Assembly: GCF_000263635.1 (NCBI RefSeq)
Contig: NZ_ADEV01000008.1
Span: 1 to 64,000, forward strand
From: Gardnerella greenwoodii 00703Dmash
GTDB taxonomy: Bacteria; Actinomycetota; Actinomycetes; Actinomycetales; Bifidobacteriaceae
Direction of reading: 5' to 3'
DNA: 64,000 bases
Made by a program: the position numbers and the translations under genes
Shown here: positions 8,962 through 20,100 of the stretch, piece after piece
Numbering within the stretch: position 1 is the stretch's first letter
Layout of the letters: each line of letters begins with the position of its first letter
Notes under the pieces: generated by a model
The model's database searches: none
What the model saw: only the letters and a program-made list of their open reading frames with translations
What the model was told of the DNA's origin: nothing

Positions 8962-11235
8962 ATGAGTACAGTTACTAACATCAATGAAGATGCAGTCGCA
9001 GTCCCAGTCCGTCAGGACGTATTAGCTGCGGTGAGCAATGCAGAGTATTACAATCCACATGAGGTTCTCGGCGGCCACCTTGGAACTGACAAGGGTGCTG
9101 ACACTGTAACCGTCCGCGTTTTACGCCCAATGGCAAAGAAAGTAGTAATTCTCACCAAGAGTGGAGAATACGAAGCTAAACATGAATATAATGGCATTTT
9201 TACCGCTGTTATTCCTGCAGTAAAGCATGCTAAAGCTAAGACTTGGTCCGTGCCAAGCTACCGCATTCATACTGTAGAAATTGACGGTTCTGAATCAACA
9301 GACGATGACCCGTATCGCTATTTGCCTCAAGTTGGCGATCTTGATATGTACCTATTCGGCGAAGGTCGTCATGAACGTCTTTGGGAAGCCTTAGGCGCAC
9401 ATGTTAAGACTATTACCGATTCTTGGGGTCTAGTTTCTCCTGAAACAGGCAAGATGGTAAAGAAAGTAACCGGCACCGCTTTTTCTGTTTGGGCACCAAA
9501 TGCTCGTGCAGTTCGAGTTGTTGGAAACTTTAATTACTGGAATGGTCGACGTCACGCAATGCGCTCGCTTGGATCTTCCGGAATTTGGGAACTTTTCATT
9601 CCAGGTGTCACTGCTGGCGAAGTATACAAGTATGAGATTCTTACGCAGTCTGGCAACTGGATTATGAAGGCCGATCCAATGGAACGCTCTCACGAAGTTC
9701 CACCAAACACTGGATCCATTGTTGTAGATTCTGAATTTAAGTGGCATGATACCGATTGGATGGATAAGCGTGCAAAAACCGACGCACACAATGGTCCAAT
9801 AAGTATTTACGAAGTACAAGCTAACAGCTGGAATCGCGATTTAGGTAATTATCGCGAGCTTGCTGACCACTTGGTTGACTACGTGCAAAAAGAAGGCTTT
9901 ACTCACGTTGAGTTTATGCCTCTTACCCAGTATCCATTCTCTGGATCTTGGGGCTATCAGGTTACAGGCTACTATGCTGTAGATTCTCGACTCGGCTCCC
10001 CTGATGACTTTAAGTACCTTGTGGATAAGCTCCACAAAGCAGGAATTGGCGTCATTATGGATTGGGTTCCTGCCCACTTCCCTAAGGACGACTTCGCTCT
10101 TGGACGCTTCGATGGCACAGCGCTTTACGAAGATCCTGATCCTATGCGCGGCGAACATCCTGATTGGGGTACTTATATCTTCAACTTTGGTCGCCACGAA
10201 GTTCGTAACTTCCTTGTTGCTAATGCTTGCTTCTGGTTGGATGAGTACCACGTTGACGCACTGCGCGTCGATGCAGTGTCTTCCATGCTTTACTTGGATT
10301 ACAGCCGCGAAAATGGTCAGTGGAGGCCAAATATTTACGGCGGACGAGAAAACCTTGAAGCTATTGATTTTATTAAGGAAGCAAACGCTACTGCTTACAA
10401 GAATAATCCTGGCATCATGATGATTGCTGAGGAATCTACTGCTTATCAGGGCGTAACAGCACCAACCGATATGGGCGGTTTAGGCTTCGGCTTGAAGTGG
10501 AACATGGGTTGGATGCACGACACATTGCAATACCTTAAGGAAGAGCCAATTAACCGTCGTTGGCATCACAATGAGATTACATTCTCTATGGTTTACGCGT
10601 ATTCTGAGCATTACGTGTTGCCATTAAGCCACGATGAAGTCGTATATGGCAAAGGTTCGTTGATTGGAAAGATGCCAGGCGATGAATGGCAACAGTTCGC
10701 AGGCTTGCGTGCTTTGCTTGCATACCAGTGGTCTCACCCAGGCAAGAACTTGCTGTTTATGGGCGGAGAAATTGGACAGTCAAGCGAATGGAACTTCAAT
10801 ACTTCTCTTAACTGGAATGAATTGCAGTGGCCATTCCATCAAGGAGTGCAAAAGCTTGTTGCAGATTTGAACGCCCTGTACAAGAGCTCTAGAGCTTTCT
10901 GGAGCCAAGACTTTACACCTGATGGTTTCCAGTGGCTTACAAGTGATGATTCCGACCACAACACATTAAGCTACATGCGTATTGGCGATGACGGCGAAGA
11001 AATTGTTGTAGTAGTAAACTTCTCTGGTCAAGCTTGGCAAGACTATCAAGTTGCGTTGCCAAAGGGTGGCCAGTGGGAAGAGATACTCACAACTGATGAC
11101 GCAAAGTATTGCGGTTCCGATATTCACAATGGCACGTTTACTGCAGCTGCTGAAGAATATCATTCTCGCCCGTACTCAGCAAGAATTACTGTTCCAGCGT
11201 TAGGTGCGGTATTCTTAAAGCCAGTACAACACTGA
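8962..11235 (+). CDS. glgB: 1,4-alpha-glucan branching enzyme
   Basis: GlgB makes the alpha-1,6 branches of glycogen (GH13). After an N-terminal carbohydrate-binding region (about 1-130) comes a CBM48 domain ([22 protein letters not shown]) and then the barrel. Catalytic motifs: nucleophile region [15 protein letters not shown], acid/base region [10 protein letters not shown], and transition-state motif [15 protein letters not shown]. The 757-residue length is normal. Another in-frame ATG at 8950 overlaps the putative -10, so I prefer 8962. A response regulator starts 17 bp after the stop, so read-through into the two-component pair is likely. Confidence 0.97.
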   Translation: MSTVTNINEDAVAVPVRQDVLAAVSNAEYYNPHEVLGGHLGTDKGADTVTVRVLRPMAKKVVILTKSGEYEAKHEYNGIFTAVIPAVKHAKAKTWSVPSYRIHTVEIDGSESTDDDPYRYLPQVGDLDMYLFGEGRHERLWEALGAHVKTITDSWGLVSPETGKMVKKVTGTAFSVWAPNARAVRVVGNFNYWNGRRHAMRSLGSSGIWELFIPGVTAGEVYKYEILTQSGNWIMKADPMERSHEVPPNTGSIVVDSEFKWHDTDWMDKRAKTDAHNGPISIYEVQANSWNRDLGNYRELADHLVDYVQKEGFTHVEFMPLTQYPFSGSWGYQVTGYYAVDSRLGSPDDFKYLVDKLHKAGIGVIMDWVPAHFPKDDFALGRFDGTALYEDPDPMRGEHPDWGTYIFNFGRHEVRNFLVANACFWLDEYHVDALRVDAVSSMLYLDYSRENGQWRPNIYGGRENLEAIDFIKEANATAYKNNPGIMMIAEESTAYQGVTAPTDMGGLGFGLKWNMGWMHDTLQYLKEEPINRRWHHNEITFSMVYAYSEHYVLPLSHDEVVYGKGSLIGKMPGDEWQQFAGLRALLAYQWSHPGKNLLFMGGEIGQSSEWNFNTSLNWNELQWPFHQGVQKLVADLNALYKSSRAFWSQDFTPDGFQWLTSDDSDHNTLSYMRIGDDGEEIVVVVNFSGQAWQDYQVALPKGGQWEEILTTDDAKYCGSDIHNGTFTAAAEEYHSRPYSARITVPALGAVFLKPVQH

Positions 11236-11252
11236 AAGGTTTATTAAAAAAT

Positions 11253-12005
11253 ATGCTAAATGCTCCATCAGTTAGCAACACGCTTCGTACCATTCTTGTG
11301 GTTGAAGATGAGCCAGATCTTGCTACAGCAATTGCACAACGCATTACTGCTCAAGGCTGGAGAGCTAGAGTTGCTGCTGATGGAGCATCTGCTGTTAGAG
11401 CAGCAGAACAACTTAAACCTGATCTTATAATCATGGATATTATGCTTCCAATAATGGATGGCATTGAGGCTACACGTAGGATTATTGCAAAAAGACCCGT
11501 TCCAATTCTTATGCTTACTGCTAGAGATGCGGAAGCAGATAAAATAGTTGGATTAAGCGCTGGCGCTGACGATTATATGACTAAGCCTTTTTCTCCTCGC
11601 GAATTAATTGCTCGCTGTGCAGCATTGCTTCGCCGAGTAGAAAGAGCTGCTCAAATAGCAAAAACTATGGAAAATGAGCGAACTCTTAATTTTGGAGCGC
11701 TTGTTATTAAACCTCGTCAACGTCAAGTAATGCTAAACGATGAGGAAGTGCATTTTACTCCTACTGAATTTGATTTACTTGCGACTTTTGCAAGACATCC
11801 ACATAATGTTTTTAAGCGCGAAGAACTACTAGAACAAGTATGGGATTGGCCAGACGCTTCCGGCACAAGAACTGTTGATTCTCACATTAAGTCACTTCGC
11901 CATAAGATTGGTTCAGAGTGGATTCGCACAGTTCACGGTATAGGTTACGCTTTTGAACCACCTATGAATGATTATGAGCAGGTGCTTCAATCACAAGCTT
12001 CATAA
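11253..12005 (+). CDS. OmpR-family response regulator
   Basis: The 250-residue transcription factor has a receiver domain (about 12-128) with phosphoacceptor Asp62 (IIMDIMLP) and the switch Lys in TKPFSP. A winged-helix DNA-binding domain follows (about 148-240: FTPTEFDLLATFARHPHNVF, then WDWPDASGTRTVDSHIKSLRHKIG). It has a non-polar extension at each end. It is paired with the histidine kinase that begins 90 bp downstream and follows glgB closely (GAAAGG at the glgB stop could be its SD). The regulated genes cannot be read from the sequence. Confidence 0.93.
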   Translation: MLNAPSVSNTLRTILVVEDEPDLATAIAQRITAQGWRARVAADGASAVRAAEQLKPDLIIMDIMLPIMDGIEATRRIIAKRPVPILMLTARDAEADKIVGLSAGADDYMTKPFSPRELIARCAALLRRVERAAQIAKTMENERTLNFGALVIKPRQRQVMLNDEEVHFTPTEFDLLATFARHPHNVFKREELLEQVWDWPDASGTRTVDSHIKSLRHKIGSEWIRTVHGIGYAFEPPMNDYEQVLQSQAS

Positions 12006-12094
12006 AAATTATCTAATATAACACCACTTTTTACATAATTATTGTGTAATTTTATATAAATTATTAGTGCAAAATCTAAAATTAATTAACTATT

Positions 12095-13204
12095 ATGAAA
12101 AAACATATATTTAAGAAAAATACTTCTAACGAGGAAAAATCTAGCAATATATCAAATCAAAATAAGCAAGAGCACCGTTACCCAAATCGTCCAGTTGGAT
12201 TTTTTTCATCTCTAAAAATTGAGCTTTCTGCGATTATTGTGTTCGCAACTGCTATTGCATTCGTAATGGCATGGTTTTTGCTAAAAACAGGCTTAAACGG
12301 CTGGATTGCTATGCCATTAACATTAGTTGTTGCATTGGGAATCACTTACGTTTTTTCAAGAGGACTTACTGCTCCTCTTCGTCAAATGAAAGACGCTTCA
12401 GAGGCAATGGCAGACGGTGATTATTCCGTAAGAGTTGCTGTAGAAAATCGACGCGACGAAGTTGGTAAACTTACACTCGCTTTTAACGAAATGGCTGAGG
12501 AACTTGAGCATGCTGATCAAATGAGACGCGAACTTATAGCAAACGTAAGTCATGAGTTGCGCACTCCAGTATCTGCTTTGCAAGCAATGCTTGAAAACCT
12601 TGCAGATGGTGTTGTTGAGCCTACTGAGTCCAATATGGAAGCTATTTTGAACCAAACACACAGATTATCGGATCTTATTGCTTTTCTTCTTGACTTATCT
12701 AGAGTTGAAGCTGGGGCTGAAAGCCTTAATATTACGTCATTTAATTTTGCAGATTTTATTGATGAAATTATTGAGCCTCTTGAAATAGCTGATGCTGGTC
12801 ATAATCATGAAATTAGCGTTCAGATTGAAAATGGTATTGAATTAACAGGAGACCAAGACCGTCTTTCACAATTGTTTACTAATGTTATTTCCAACGCGCT
12901 TAAACATTCAAATGACGGAACTCGTGTGCTAATCAGCGCTCATATTAACCATCTGCAAAATACTGTTGTAAGCAACGTAGTTAATTTTGGTAATCAAATT
13001 CCTATGGAAGCTCGAGCTGATATTTTCCGTAGATTTGTTAAGGGAAATAAAAGAATTGGCACTGAGTCTGGCGGAACTGGATTAGGCTTGTCAATTGCTC
13101 GTTGGGCAGCTGGACTACATAATGGCACTGTGAAAGTAGTAGATGACAAGCGCGGCCCTAATTTCGAAATAACGCTTCCTCTAAACTACAATAAAGCGCA
13201 ATAA
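12095..13204 (+). CDS. Two-component sensor histidine kinase (HAMP)
   Basis: This membrane sensor is presumably the partner of the preceding regulator. Two adjacent membrane segments (about 42-64 and 70-88) have almost no extracytoplasmic loop, so it probably senses within the membrane or from inside. A HAMP linker follows (about 89-142), then HisKA with His153 in NVSHELRTPVSAL, and HATPase_c motifs: N box ISNALKHS and G box GGTGLGLSIARW. The 369-residue length is ordinary. No SD is visible before the ATG. The 90-bp AT-rich gap after the regulator may hold a separate promoter. Confidence 0.93.
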   Translation: MKKHIFKKNTSNEEKSSNISNQNKQEHRYPNRPVGFFSSLKIELSAIIVFATAIAFVMAWFLLKTGLNGWIAMPLTLVVALGITYVFSRGLTAPLRQMKDASEAMADGDYSVRVAVENRRDEVGKLTLAFNEMAEELEHADQMRRELIANVSHELRTPVSALQAMLENLADGVVEPTESNMEAILNQTHRLSDLIAFLLDLSRVEAGAESLNITSFNFADFIDEIIEPLEIADAGHNHEISVQIENGIELTGDQDRLSQLFTNVISNALKHSNDGTRVLISAHINHLQNTVVSNVVNFGNQIPMEARADIFRRFVKGNKRIGTESGGTGLGLSIARWAAGLHNGTVKVVDDKRGPNFEITLPLNYNKAQ

Positions 13205-13218
13205 TTCAAAGAAATCAG

Positions 13219-14130
13219 CTATTTATAGTCTTCTGTGCCATCCCCAAAGCTACTAACGCACGCTAAGGAAAATCCAGATATAACGCTTACTTTAGCTTTC
13301 TGCAATGCATAAACGCAGCTGCTCATTGTAGAACCAGTTGTAACAATATCGTCTATAATAATCGCCTCATGCTTTAAATTGCGATTATTTGATTGCTTTT
13401 TTAGCTTGCGATAATTAACGCAAAAGGCATGCGAAGCTCTTTTAGACCTCCCCCTGGATCCGCCAGTTTGAACTGATTTTGAACTAATGCTTGAATTCAT
13501 GCGAACAATATTCGCAACCTTAGCTTCAATACCTTCATTACACAATTTTTTGGCAACAATATTAGCAATTGGAATAATGTGACGACGTCCGCGACGCCTT
13601 GTAGACGAAGATGAAGACGGCATAGGAACTACCAATATTGGCCCATTACTATTAAAACTATTTTTTGAAGAGTTGTTTTTAATATTATTTCTAAAAACTT
13701 TTAATACTAGATTTGCAATAAATAAGCCGAATATTTTGTCACATGCTGTATCTGCATGATCTTTCCACTGCAATATTGCGTGTCTAACAACACCCGAATA
13801 ATCTCCGCAAGAATAACGATAACCAAAAGTCATGGAATTAAATTGAGCGCGCTTATTATGTTGAAAAGCTTCAACGCAATTTTCGCACAATACTAAATCA
13901 GGAGTATCGCAACCGGCACATCCTCTTGGAAGTATCATATTATACAAAATAATTATTAAATTTAGCCAGCTAATTGAAGAATATCCTTTTTCGCCAGCAT
14001 TATTATTGCAAGATGTGCTATTGCAATTTTTGCACAAAAACGCAGATGCGTGACATGCAACTCCCCTATTGCATGCCACGCTTTTATTCTGCATCTTATT
14101 GTGGCTTATTTCATTGCGTCTCCCAGCCAT
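13219..14130 (-). CDS. comF: ComF-family phosphoribosyltransferase-like protein
   Basis: ComF proteins act in DNA uptake in competent bacteria and carry a PRTase fold. A zinc-ribbon-like CAGCDTPDLVLCENC (71-85) leads into the domain, which ends with the PRPP-binding motif AIIIDDIVTTGSTMSS. The basic RRRGRRHIIPIANIV segment is typical. The 303-residue protein is longer than the usual 220-240 because of a Cys/Asn-rich head (1-66, with six Cys). Either translation starts later (ATG at the MILPRG of residue 65) or the head is real. It is convergent with the histidine kinase, and the stops are 14 bp apart. Confidence 0.85.
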   Translation of the reverse strand: MAGRRNEISHNKMQNKSVACNRGVACHASAFLCKNCNSTSCNNNAGEKGYSSISWLNLIIILYNMILPRGCAGCDTPDLVLCENCVEAFQHNKRAQFNSMTFGYRYSCGDYSGVVRHAILQWKDHADTACDKIFGLFIANLVLKVFRNNIKNNSSKNSFNSNGPILVVPMPSSSSSTRRRGRRHIIPIANIVAKKLCNEGIEAKVANIVRMNSSISSKSVQTGGSRGRSKRASHAFCVNYRKLKKQSNNRNLKHEAIIIDDIVTTGSTMSSCVYALQKAKVSVISGFSLACVSSFGDGTEDYK

Positions 14131-14213
14131 AATGTAAGCATAAATTAGAATTAGTTAACTATAAAAATAAAAAATACCATTGTGGTTAAAAGCTATTTAT
14201 TAAATATTTAAAC

Positions 14214-15035
14214 CTAAGCACTTAAGTAATTAAGAACTTTAGTGCAAAGAGTTAAAGTATCTTCAGGATTTTTAACGCGCACGGCTAAAGCTCCGGTAAA
14301 AGCGGTTGGATAATCGTTACCGCCAGGTTCCATATGATCTCCAATAAAAGTAATTTTTTCAATAGAAAGATCACAATATTTAGCTAATGTGAGTAATGCT
14401 TGAGCTTTATCATCGCCTCGCCTATACACGTCTACGCTCGTATCTCCTCCTTGACGAACCGCAAAATTTGGAAGCGATTGAGAAATTCTTTTAGCAAGCT
14501 GAGCTTTTAGTTTTCCTTCTGGATCCCACGCTTTCTTATATTCGACTGGAGCAAGCTGACCCAATGCAGAAAAAGTTATTTGACTACCACGATTTTCAAT
14601 TTGCTCTCCCCAAAGCATTGAATCTCCAGAAGTCTTCCACAACCCCATGCTTTCAGCACACTCCCGCATTACAGAAATAACATGTTCTGCTTGATTCGGC
14701 TCAATTTTATGCTCATAAACACATTTCAAAGACTGTTTATTGTCGATTCTGTAATAGCTAGTGCCATTAGTAGGCATAATATGAAGATTTTCGAGATTAG
14801 TTCCTTCAGTAACCATGTCTAGTATTTGACTTTTAACTAAAGATAATCTTCCTCCTGTAATAATAGCAACAGGAATTAAATCAACAATTTTACTAAAAGT
14901 TTCTGCCATTGGGGCAAGCATAGGTTTCTTAGAACAAGCCAATGTGTTATCTAAATCAAAACCAATAAGCGAAGATTGGGCAATACTTAAGCCAAGATTT
15001 AGCTCATTGCAATCATGCACTATTGGCTTAAGCAT
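14214..15035 (-). CDS. HAD-IIB hydrolase, phosphomannomutase-like
   Basis: HAD motif I is GFDLDNTLA (nucleophile in DLDNT) and motif II is ITGG. The later part resembles eukaryotic-type phosphomannomutase and related sugar phosphatases: GSQITFSALGQ, VDVYRRGDDKAQAL, then the acidic FIGDHMEPGGNDYPT. Sugar-phosphate mutase or phosphatase activity is likely; the substrate is unknown. Its position beside an envelope glycosylation cluster (GT2, LCP proteins) would suit a mannose-phosphate role, but that is inference. Length 273. I see nothing else of note in the gaps around it. Confidence 0.8.
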   Translation of the reverse strand: MLKPIVHDCNELNLGLSIAQSSLIGFDLDNTLACSKKPMLAPMAETFSKIVDLIPVAIITGGRLSLVKSQILDMVTEGTNLENLHIMPTNGTSYYRIDNKQSLKCVYEHKIEPNQAEHVISVMRECAESMGLWKTSGDSMLWGEQIENRGSQITFSALGQLAPVEYKKAWDPEGKLKAQLAKRISQSLPNFAVRQGGDTSVDVYRRGDDKAQALLTLAKYCDLSIEKITFIGDHMEPGGNDYPTAFTGALAVRVKNPEDTLTLCTKVLNYLSA

Positions 15036-15155
15036 TCAGATTACTCCTAACTTTTAAGACTATATAACAGTATCCCATATTGTGCTTATATTGCACACAC
15101 CGTAAAAATCAAATTAATAATTAAGATTGCCCTAGGCTTCACCTACAGTGTAAGT

Positions 15156-15584
15156 ATGACAGGTGTAATTTGGGAGGAACGTCGCTATAGAAACCGCCAC
15201 GGACGAGGCTTGCGCGCACCAATTTTTGGCACTAGGCTTCCACAATACCGCACTGCTAGCGCAATGTTTGATTCCATGGTGGCTGCACAAATTCGACGCC
15301 TTAATGGAGCTTGGAAGGCTCTTACAAAAGATGTTCAATTTGCTGTAGAAGATGTTCCACCATCTCAACCAATACTGTGGGAACACAATAGGCGAATTAT
15401 GTCTCAAGCATTCCCAGCAAGTAGAGGAATGCAAGCTCGAATTGTATTGTATCGTCTTCCTTTATGCACTCATGTAACAAGCAGACTAGAACTTCAATAC
15501 GCTATTAGAGATGAGCTTGTGCAACGTTTGGCTGAATTATATGGGCGCAGGCCAGAAGAAATTGACCCTGATTGGGGAATATAA
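15156..15584 (+). CDS. Zincin-family protein with lost HExxH (inactive metallopeptidase-like)
   Basis: The 142-residue protein aligns by eye with the small actinobacterial zincin family (PF06262). The core FDSMVAAQIRRLNGA...VQFAVEDVPP and the C-terminal RDELVQRLAELYGRRPEEIDPDW match the order of that family. Where active members have HExxHH, this reads RDELVQRLAE (118-127), so neither zinc-binding His is there and it cannot be a normal zinc peptidase. The neighbours (DUF5719, GT2, LCP) are those expected for the family. No SD precedes the ATG; a TACAGT hexamer ends 6 nt before it, so the mRNA may be leaderless. Confidence 0.75.
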   Translation: MTGVIWEERRYRNRHGRGLRAPIFGTRLPQYRTASAMFDSMVAAQIRRLNGAWKALTKDVQFAVEDVPPSQPILWEHNRRIMSQAFPASRGMQARIVLYRLPLCTHVTSRLELQYAIRDELVQRLAELYGRRPEEIDPDWGI

Positions 15585-15591
15585 TTATAGC

Positions 15592-17166
15592 TTATTGCAC
15601 AATATGATTGTCGCTATTAACATGCACTTGAGCTTGTTGCGGCTCCAATGATTGAGAAGCAAGCCAAGCAATACCTGCAACATCAGCTTTGTCTAAATCA
15701 TCTTTACGAATTCTTGCAGACAAAGAAATATTTTTGCTTGATTTAACAGTAAACATTACGGCATTATGAGATATGTCTGATGCTGGAACAGTAACTACAG
15801 AATGCGCAGGAACGCTAACACGTTTCATTCCAGATGCACCAACTGCTTGTAAGAATACTGAAGAATCAGAATCACTTGTTGAAGCAATATATAAAGTCGT
15901 TTCTTCAGCGCTTACAGGAGAAACAATCGCGCTAATTCCTTGAGAACGAGATGCACTAATAAAAGCAATATCCGACTGTCCATCTTTACCATCTCGGGAA
16001 ACAGACATCATTGCAGACGTTTTAACAGAACCAGTAATACTTAAAGCATGAACTTTTTCTGGAACTTTTCCAAGATCAATAACTTGCAAATTATGAGATT
16101 TTACAGATAAATCTTTTACTGTTTGAGCTCCAGAATCATTCATCCACGAAATAGTTACCTTACCGTCTTTATCTGGCCACACATATGCTTTTGCTTGTTC
16201 TGACTCATTAATTCCAGACAAAACAGTTTCGTAAGACATAGCGCTTAAAGCTCGAATAATATCAACACCTTTTACTGTAAGACCGCTCATATGAACGACT
16301 TTTACAAAAGCAGCAATAGGTGTTTGCTCACTTTCTACTTGAGCGTACAATCCGGAAGATTTAGGTGCTGCAGCAGAAAGATCAAAATATGCGTGAGAGT
16401 GAGCTGGAACAGTAAAAGCACTTCCAGTAGATAGATTAATAGGATTACTTCCACGCTTAGCAGACCACGCTCGCACACGCACTACTGTTGGTTTTGAAGC
16501 AGGATTAAAAGCCTCTAAACGAATAGAAACACCTTCACCTGACTCTGGAACCAAGAAAGTCTGTTTCATGGTAGGAATAGAGCAAGTTGTTGCAGACAAT
16601 CCGCGAACATCACCTTTAGTTGCCCAAGATGCCATTGATGCCGCTATTCCTGTGCCAGAAGCAATGTTAGATAAACGCCCTTCTAAAACTTGCGCATCGT
16701 GATTTACATCTCCATCATAAGTAAGAGATGAAGTTCCATCATTATTTAATTTTTTACTTAACAAAGTCGATTCGTCATTAGTATCACGAATATTGTGCAC
16801 ACTAGCACGATACACGTCACCAAAAGTCGAGTATCTAGCAGAAGATTGCAAGTCTCCTTCTGATTCGTTGTATTGGCTATCTCCGTATTGCGCCAAATCA
16901 GGTAACGATAATCTAATAGGACATACAGATTGCAAGCGGCTAACACCAACACTGTGAGAAACACTACTAGTTGGAGCATTAGCATTATCTACAAAATTAG
17001 GCATAGTGCAACACAACGCCACAACACAAGCAAGTACTAAAAGAAATATTGCGCTAAATGTTGCAAGAGCAGCAACGCCAATCATTTTATTATGCTGCTT
17101 AATTTCTGATTGTGCAGGCACTTCACCATGTTTTGAACTATCATGAGGATTTTTACGCCAACTCAT
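15592..17166 (-). CDS. DUF5719 family envelope protein
   Basis: This is a single-pass membrane protein with a large extracytoplasmic part. Residues 1-28 are cytoplasmic, a hydrophobic segment follows (about 29-53, ATFSAIFLLVLACVVALCC), and the remaining 470 residues are Ser/Thr/Val-rich beta-type sequence (VRVRAWSAKRGSNPINLSTGSAFTVPAHS) as in DUF5719 proteins. Function is unknown. It follows the GT2 gene with a 14-bp overlap (ATG inside the end of GT2, SD GAGGAGG 6 nt upstream), so the two are translationally coupled and probably act together at the envelope. Convergent with the zincin-like gene. Confidence 0.8.
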   Translation of the reverse strand: MSWRKNPHDSSKHGEVPAQSEIKQHNKMIGVAALATFSAIFLLVLACVVALCCTMPNFVDNANAPTSSVSHSVGVSRLQSVCPIRLSLPDLAQYGDSQYNESEGDLQSSARYSTFGDVYRASVHNIRDTNDESTLLSKKLNNDGTSSLTYDGDVNHDAQVLEGRLSNIASGTGIAASMASWATKGDVRGLSATTCSIPTMKQTFLVPESGEGVSIRLEAFNPASKPTVVRVRAWSAKRGSNPINLSTGSAFTVPAHSHAYFDLSAAAPKSSGLYAQVESEQTPIAAFVKVVHMSGLTVKGVDIIRALSAMSYETVLSGINESEQAKAYVWPDKDGKVTISWMNDSGAQTVKDLSVKSHNLQVIDLGKVPEKVHALSITGSVKTSAMMSVSRDGKDGQSDIAFISASRSQGISAIVSPVSAEETTLYIASTSDSDSSVFLQAVGASGMKRVSVPAHSVVTVPASDISHNAVMFTVKSSKNISLSARIRKDDLDKADVAGIAWLASQSLEPQQAQVHVNSDNHIVQ

Positions 17167-20100
17167 CTAATTCCTCCTCATGCAAATCGTCAGAGCGCTC
17201 AATCATATTATGTCGTCCAAAACGAGGAACAGCTACCAAGCAGTATACTAGCAATACGATTGCAGTGGACACTACCCAAGGTATTCTCCAAGTTAATGGC
17301 CTAGAACGATAATATGGGGATGTTTCTGAAAGCGACTTAGAATCTGGCATGCCATCAAACCTGCAATAAGTTCCTTGAGGCATAGATACTACTAATTGCG
17401 TGCTTTCAGATGCGTTTACATGCGCAATAAGACTATCCGTAGCTTCTTTATTTACCTTGCTTGGCTGCGGCTTGGAAGAAGGCTGAAGCAACTGTTGTAT
17501 TGACATTTTTGATTCTGAAATTACTTTATGATTACCAGAATCTCCAACAATATAAATACCGCCAATACCTAACTGCTTTAGTGTTTCAATTGCACTATTA
17601 TCTGCATGAGATAACAGTTGAGCTGCGGCACGAGATATTGCTTTGTTGCTTTGAGAATTGCCAAATATTACTTGTCGGACACGAAGAGCTGGAGATTGAT
17701 CAATAGAATCTCCCCTAGAAGTGCGCATAACAGCAATAGACAGCTCATGATTATCTTGTGCACGCAAAGCAAGTATGCGATGAGTATCATCCTTACGCAA
17801 GTAATCAGTTACAACCATAGGCAAACCATTACTACTTGCGGAGATTGATGTTGCCGGACCGCTTAATACTGTAAAAAGACCCAAAAGAACAGCCATAGCT
17901 AACATTCCACTTGCCAGAGCAGCACGAGCAATACGAATTACGTGACGTATAAAACGCTGTGCAGATCTGCGCATTGCGGCGCGTCTATCCGTACGAGTCT
18001 TATATTTTTCAGTAGATTTATAATCTTTATTCTTAGAAGCGCGCAAAGGCTCAAAACGTCTAACAGCTTGGCCGGCGACCATACACATGCATGCCAAAAC
18101 ACCAACAGTAGATAAGGCAACTCCTGGCAAAACACTTGCGGCAACAGGGCCATTAATATCAGACGCAACAACAATACGCTCAGCAACTAGAGACAAGGCC
18201 ATTCCGCTAATAATCACAACCCACATCATTCTAGAAACACGCAAAGCAAACGGAAGAACCAAAGATGCAACAGCCATAAATACTGCAAGAACAGCAAAAA
18301 TCAACATAATTATTGTTCTCAAGCTAAGCAATGGAGTGTTAATAGCAAAATGCGCAGAAGTCATATTGAAAGCTTGAAGAAGAACATCAACATAACCTTG
18401 AGCACGAGGAGCACCCTGTACGCTCCTTAACGGAACAGACATGCTAGAGAACAATTGACGCCACATGCCAGATTCTCCGTATCGAATAGCACTGCCTATT
18501 GTTGGAAGCAGTATCATAATCGACGGAATTGGCATAAGCAAAAACATGATTCTATGCGAGCGCACCATAATAAATGACGCGATGAAAATAACAACAAGAG
18601 GCAAAACAAGTTGAGGTTCTGCAGCAACAGGAATCATAAAGCTTAGTGCAGCAAATGCAGCGCATTGAACAGAAGGCACAGGACGAACAGGATCTTCTGT
18701 TACGTACATTCCAACAGCGTGGAAAGCAAACGCAAATGCTGCAGGCAAAAATACCATTGTCATTAGCATTGGCAAATCGCCGCGAGCAAATAAACCAAAT
18801 GCCATTGCAATCATAGTCCAGCAAATTCCAGAACAAACACGCACAGTGTCAGAACGCGTAAACACGCCTGCTAATGCCCAGAAGCTCAAGCACATCGCTG
18901 GAGCAGCTAAGAAGAACATTAGCGTAATAGCAAGTAAAGTGTTCCCGCCAACTAATACTGAAGAAAATAGCCAAATACTAAGCCACGGAGAAGGAGGAAT
19001 AGCAGGACCAAAACCATCATCAGGAACCCATGATCCAATTGCAGCATTCCATAATTGATTAAAATCAGCGCCTGTAGGAAGCCACTGCTGAGAATACCAG
19101 GATGCTCCGCCTAGAATCTCACGCCAAGGAGAACCATATAAATGCAATATAACTGCAAAAAGCAAAAGCGACGCAAGAATAACAGCACTCCAACGTCTCA
19201 ATACACGATCATGCAAATGACGTCTTGCTAAAGGACTTAATAGCACACAATGCTGCTGAGCTTTGAACGCTGCACTACGATCTTTCCATCGTGCAACCTG
19301 ATGCCGGTCTGCTATAAGTTGCGTAAGTTTTTTAAGAGGAACACGAGTGTTTCGAGCTACTCTCCTACGAGCAAACATGGCACGCGGTAACTGAATAAGA
19401 GCAAGCCATGGCAAAATAAGACGCACCCAAGCAGCATAAGGATGTTTAGCAAGCAAGGAGCGCAAAGCTCCAACTAACGCAATCGGTAAGCTAAAAATCC
19501 ACATAAATGGCCATAAAATCATACGGACATCAGTGTATTTGTAACGCTGATTGGCAATAAGTGAAGGCGCTACGCCATGTCTTAGCCCGGACTTTTCTTC
19601 AGTCCTAGCCTCGCCTCCGCGAGTGCGCAAACCTTCTAAACGAGCTCGTCTGTGAGCAATACGAGCAGAAGGAACTACAACTACTCGCCCTCCAGATAAA
19701 GATACTCGACGGCAAAAATCTCTAGATTCACCAAAAGTTGTCATCCATGGTTGCGTACCGCGCAAAGTCTGCCACGCGGTCAATGTAACTAAAGCTCCAG
19801 CTAAAGATACTGCGTATACATCTCCACGACCGTCATACTGTTCTTGATCCGGCTCACCGTCAACGGTAAGAGTATGAACACTGTGATGCCAAGCATACAT
19901 TCCAACATTGTGAAGAATATTTCCTTGCCAATCAATCTGTTTTGCACCTAATACAGAAGCAGTAGGATTGTTTCTCCAAGTTTCTCTTAAAGCTTCTAAA
20001 CAGTGGGAATCAGCCGGGCGAGAATCGTCATGAAGAAGCCACAATGCAGAAATCCCTTTGCATGGCATAAGCTTACGCAATGATTTCTCAATAGCATCAC

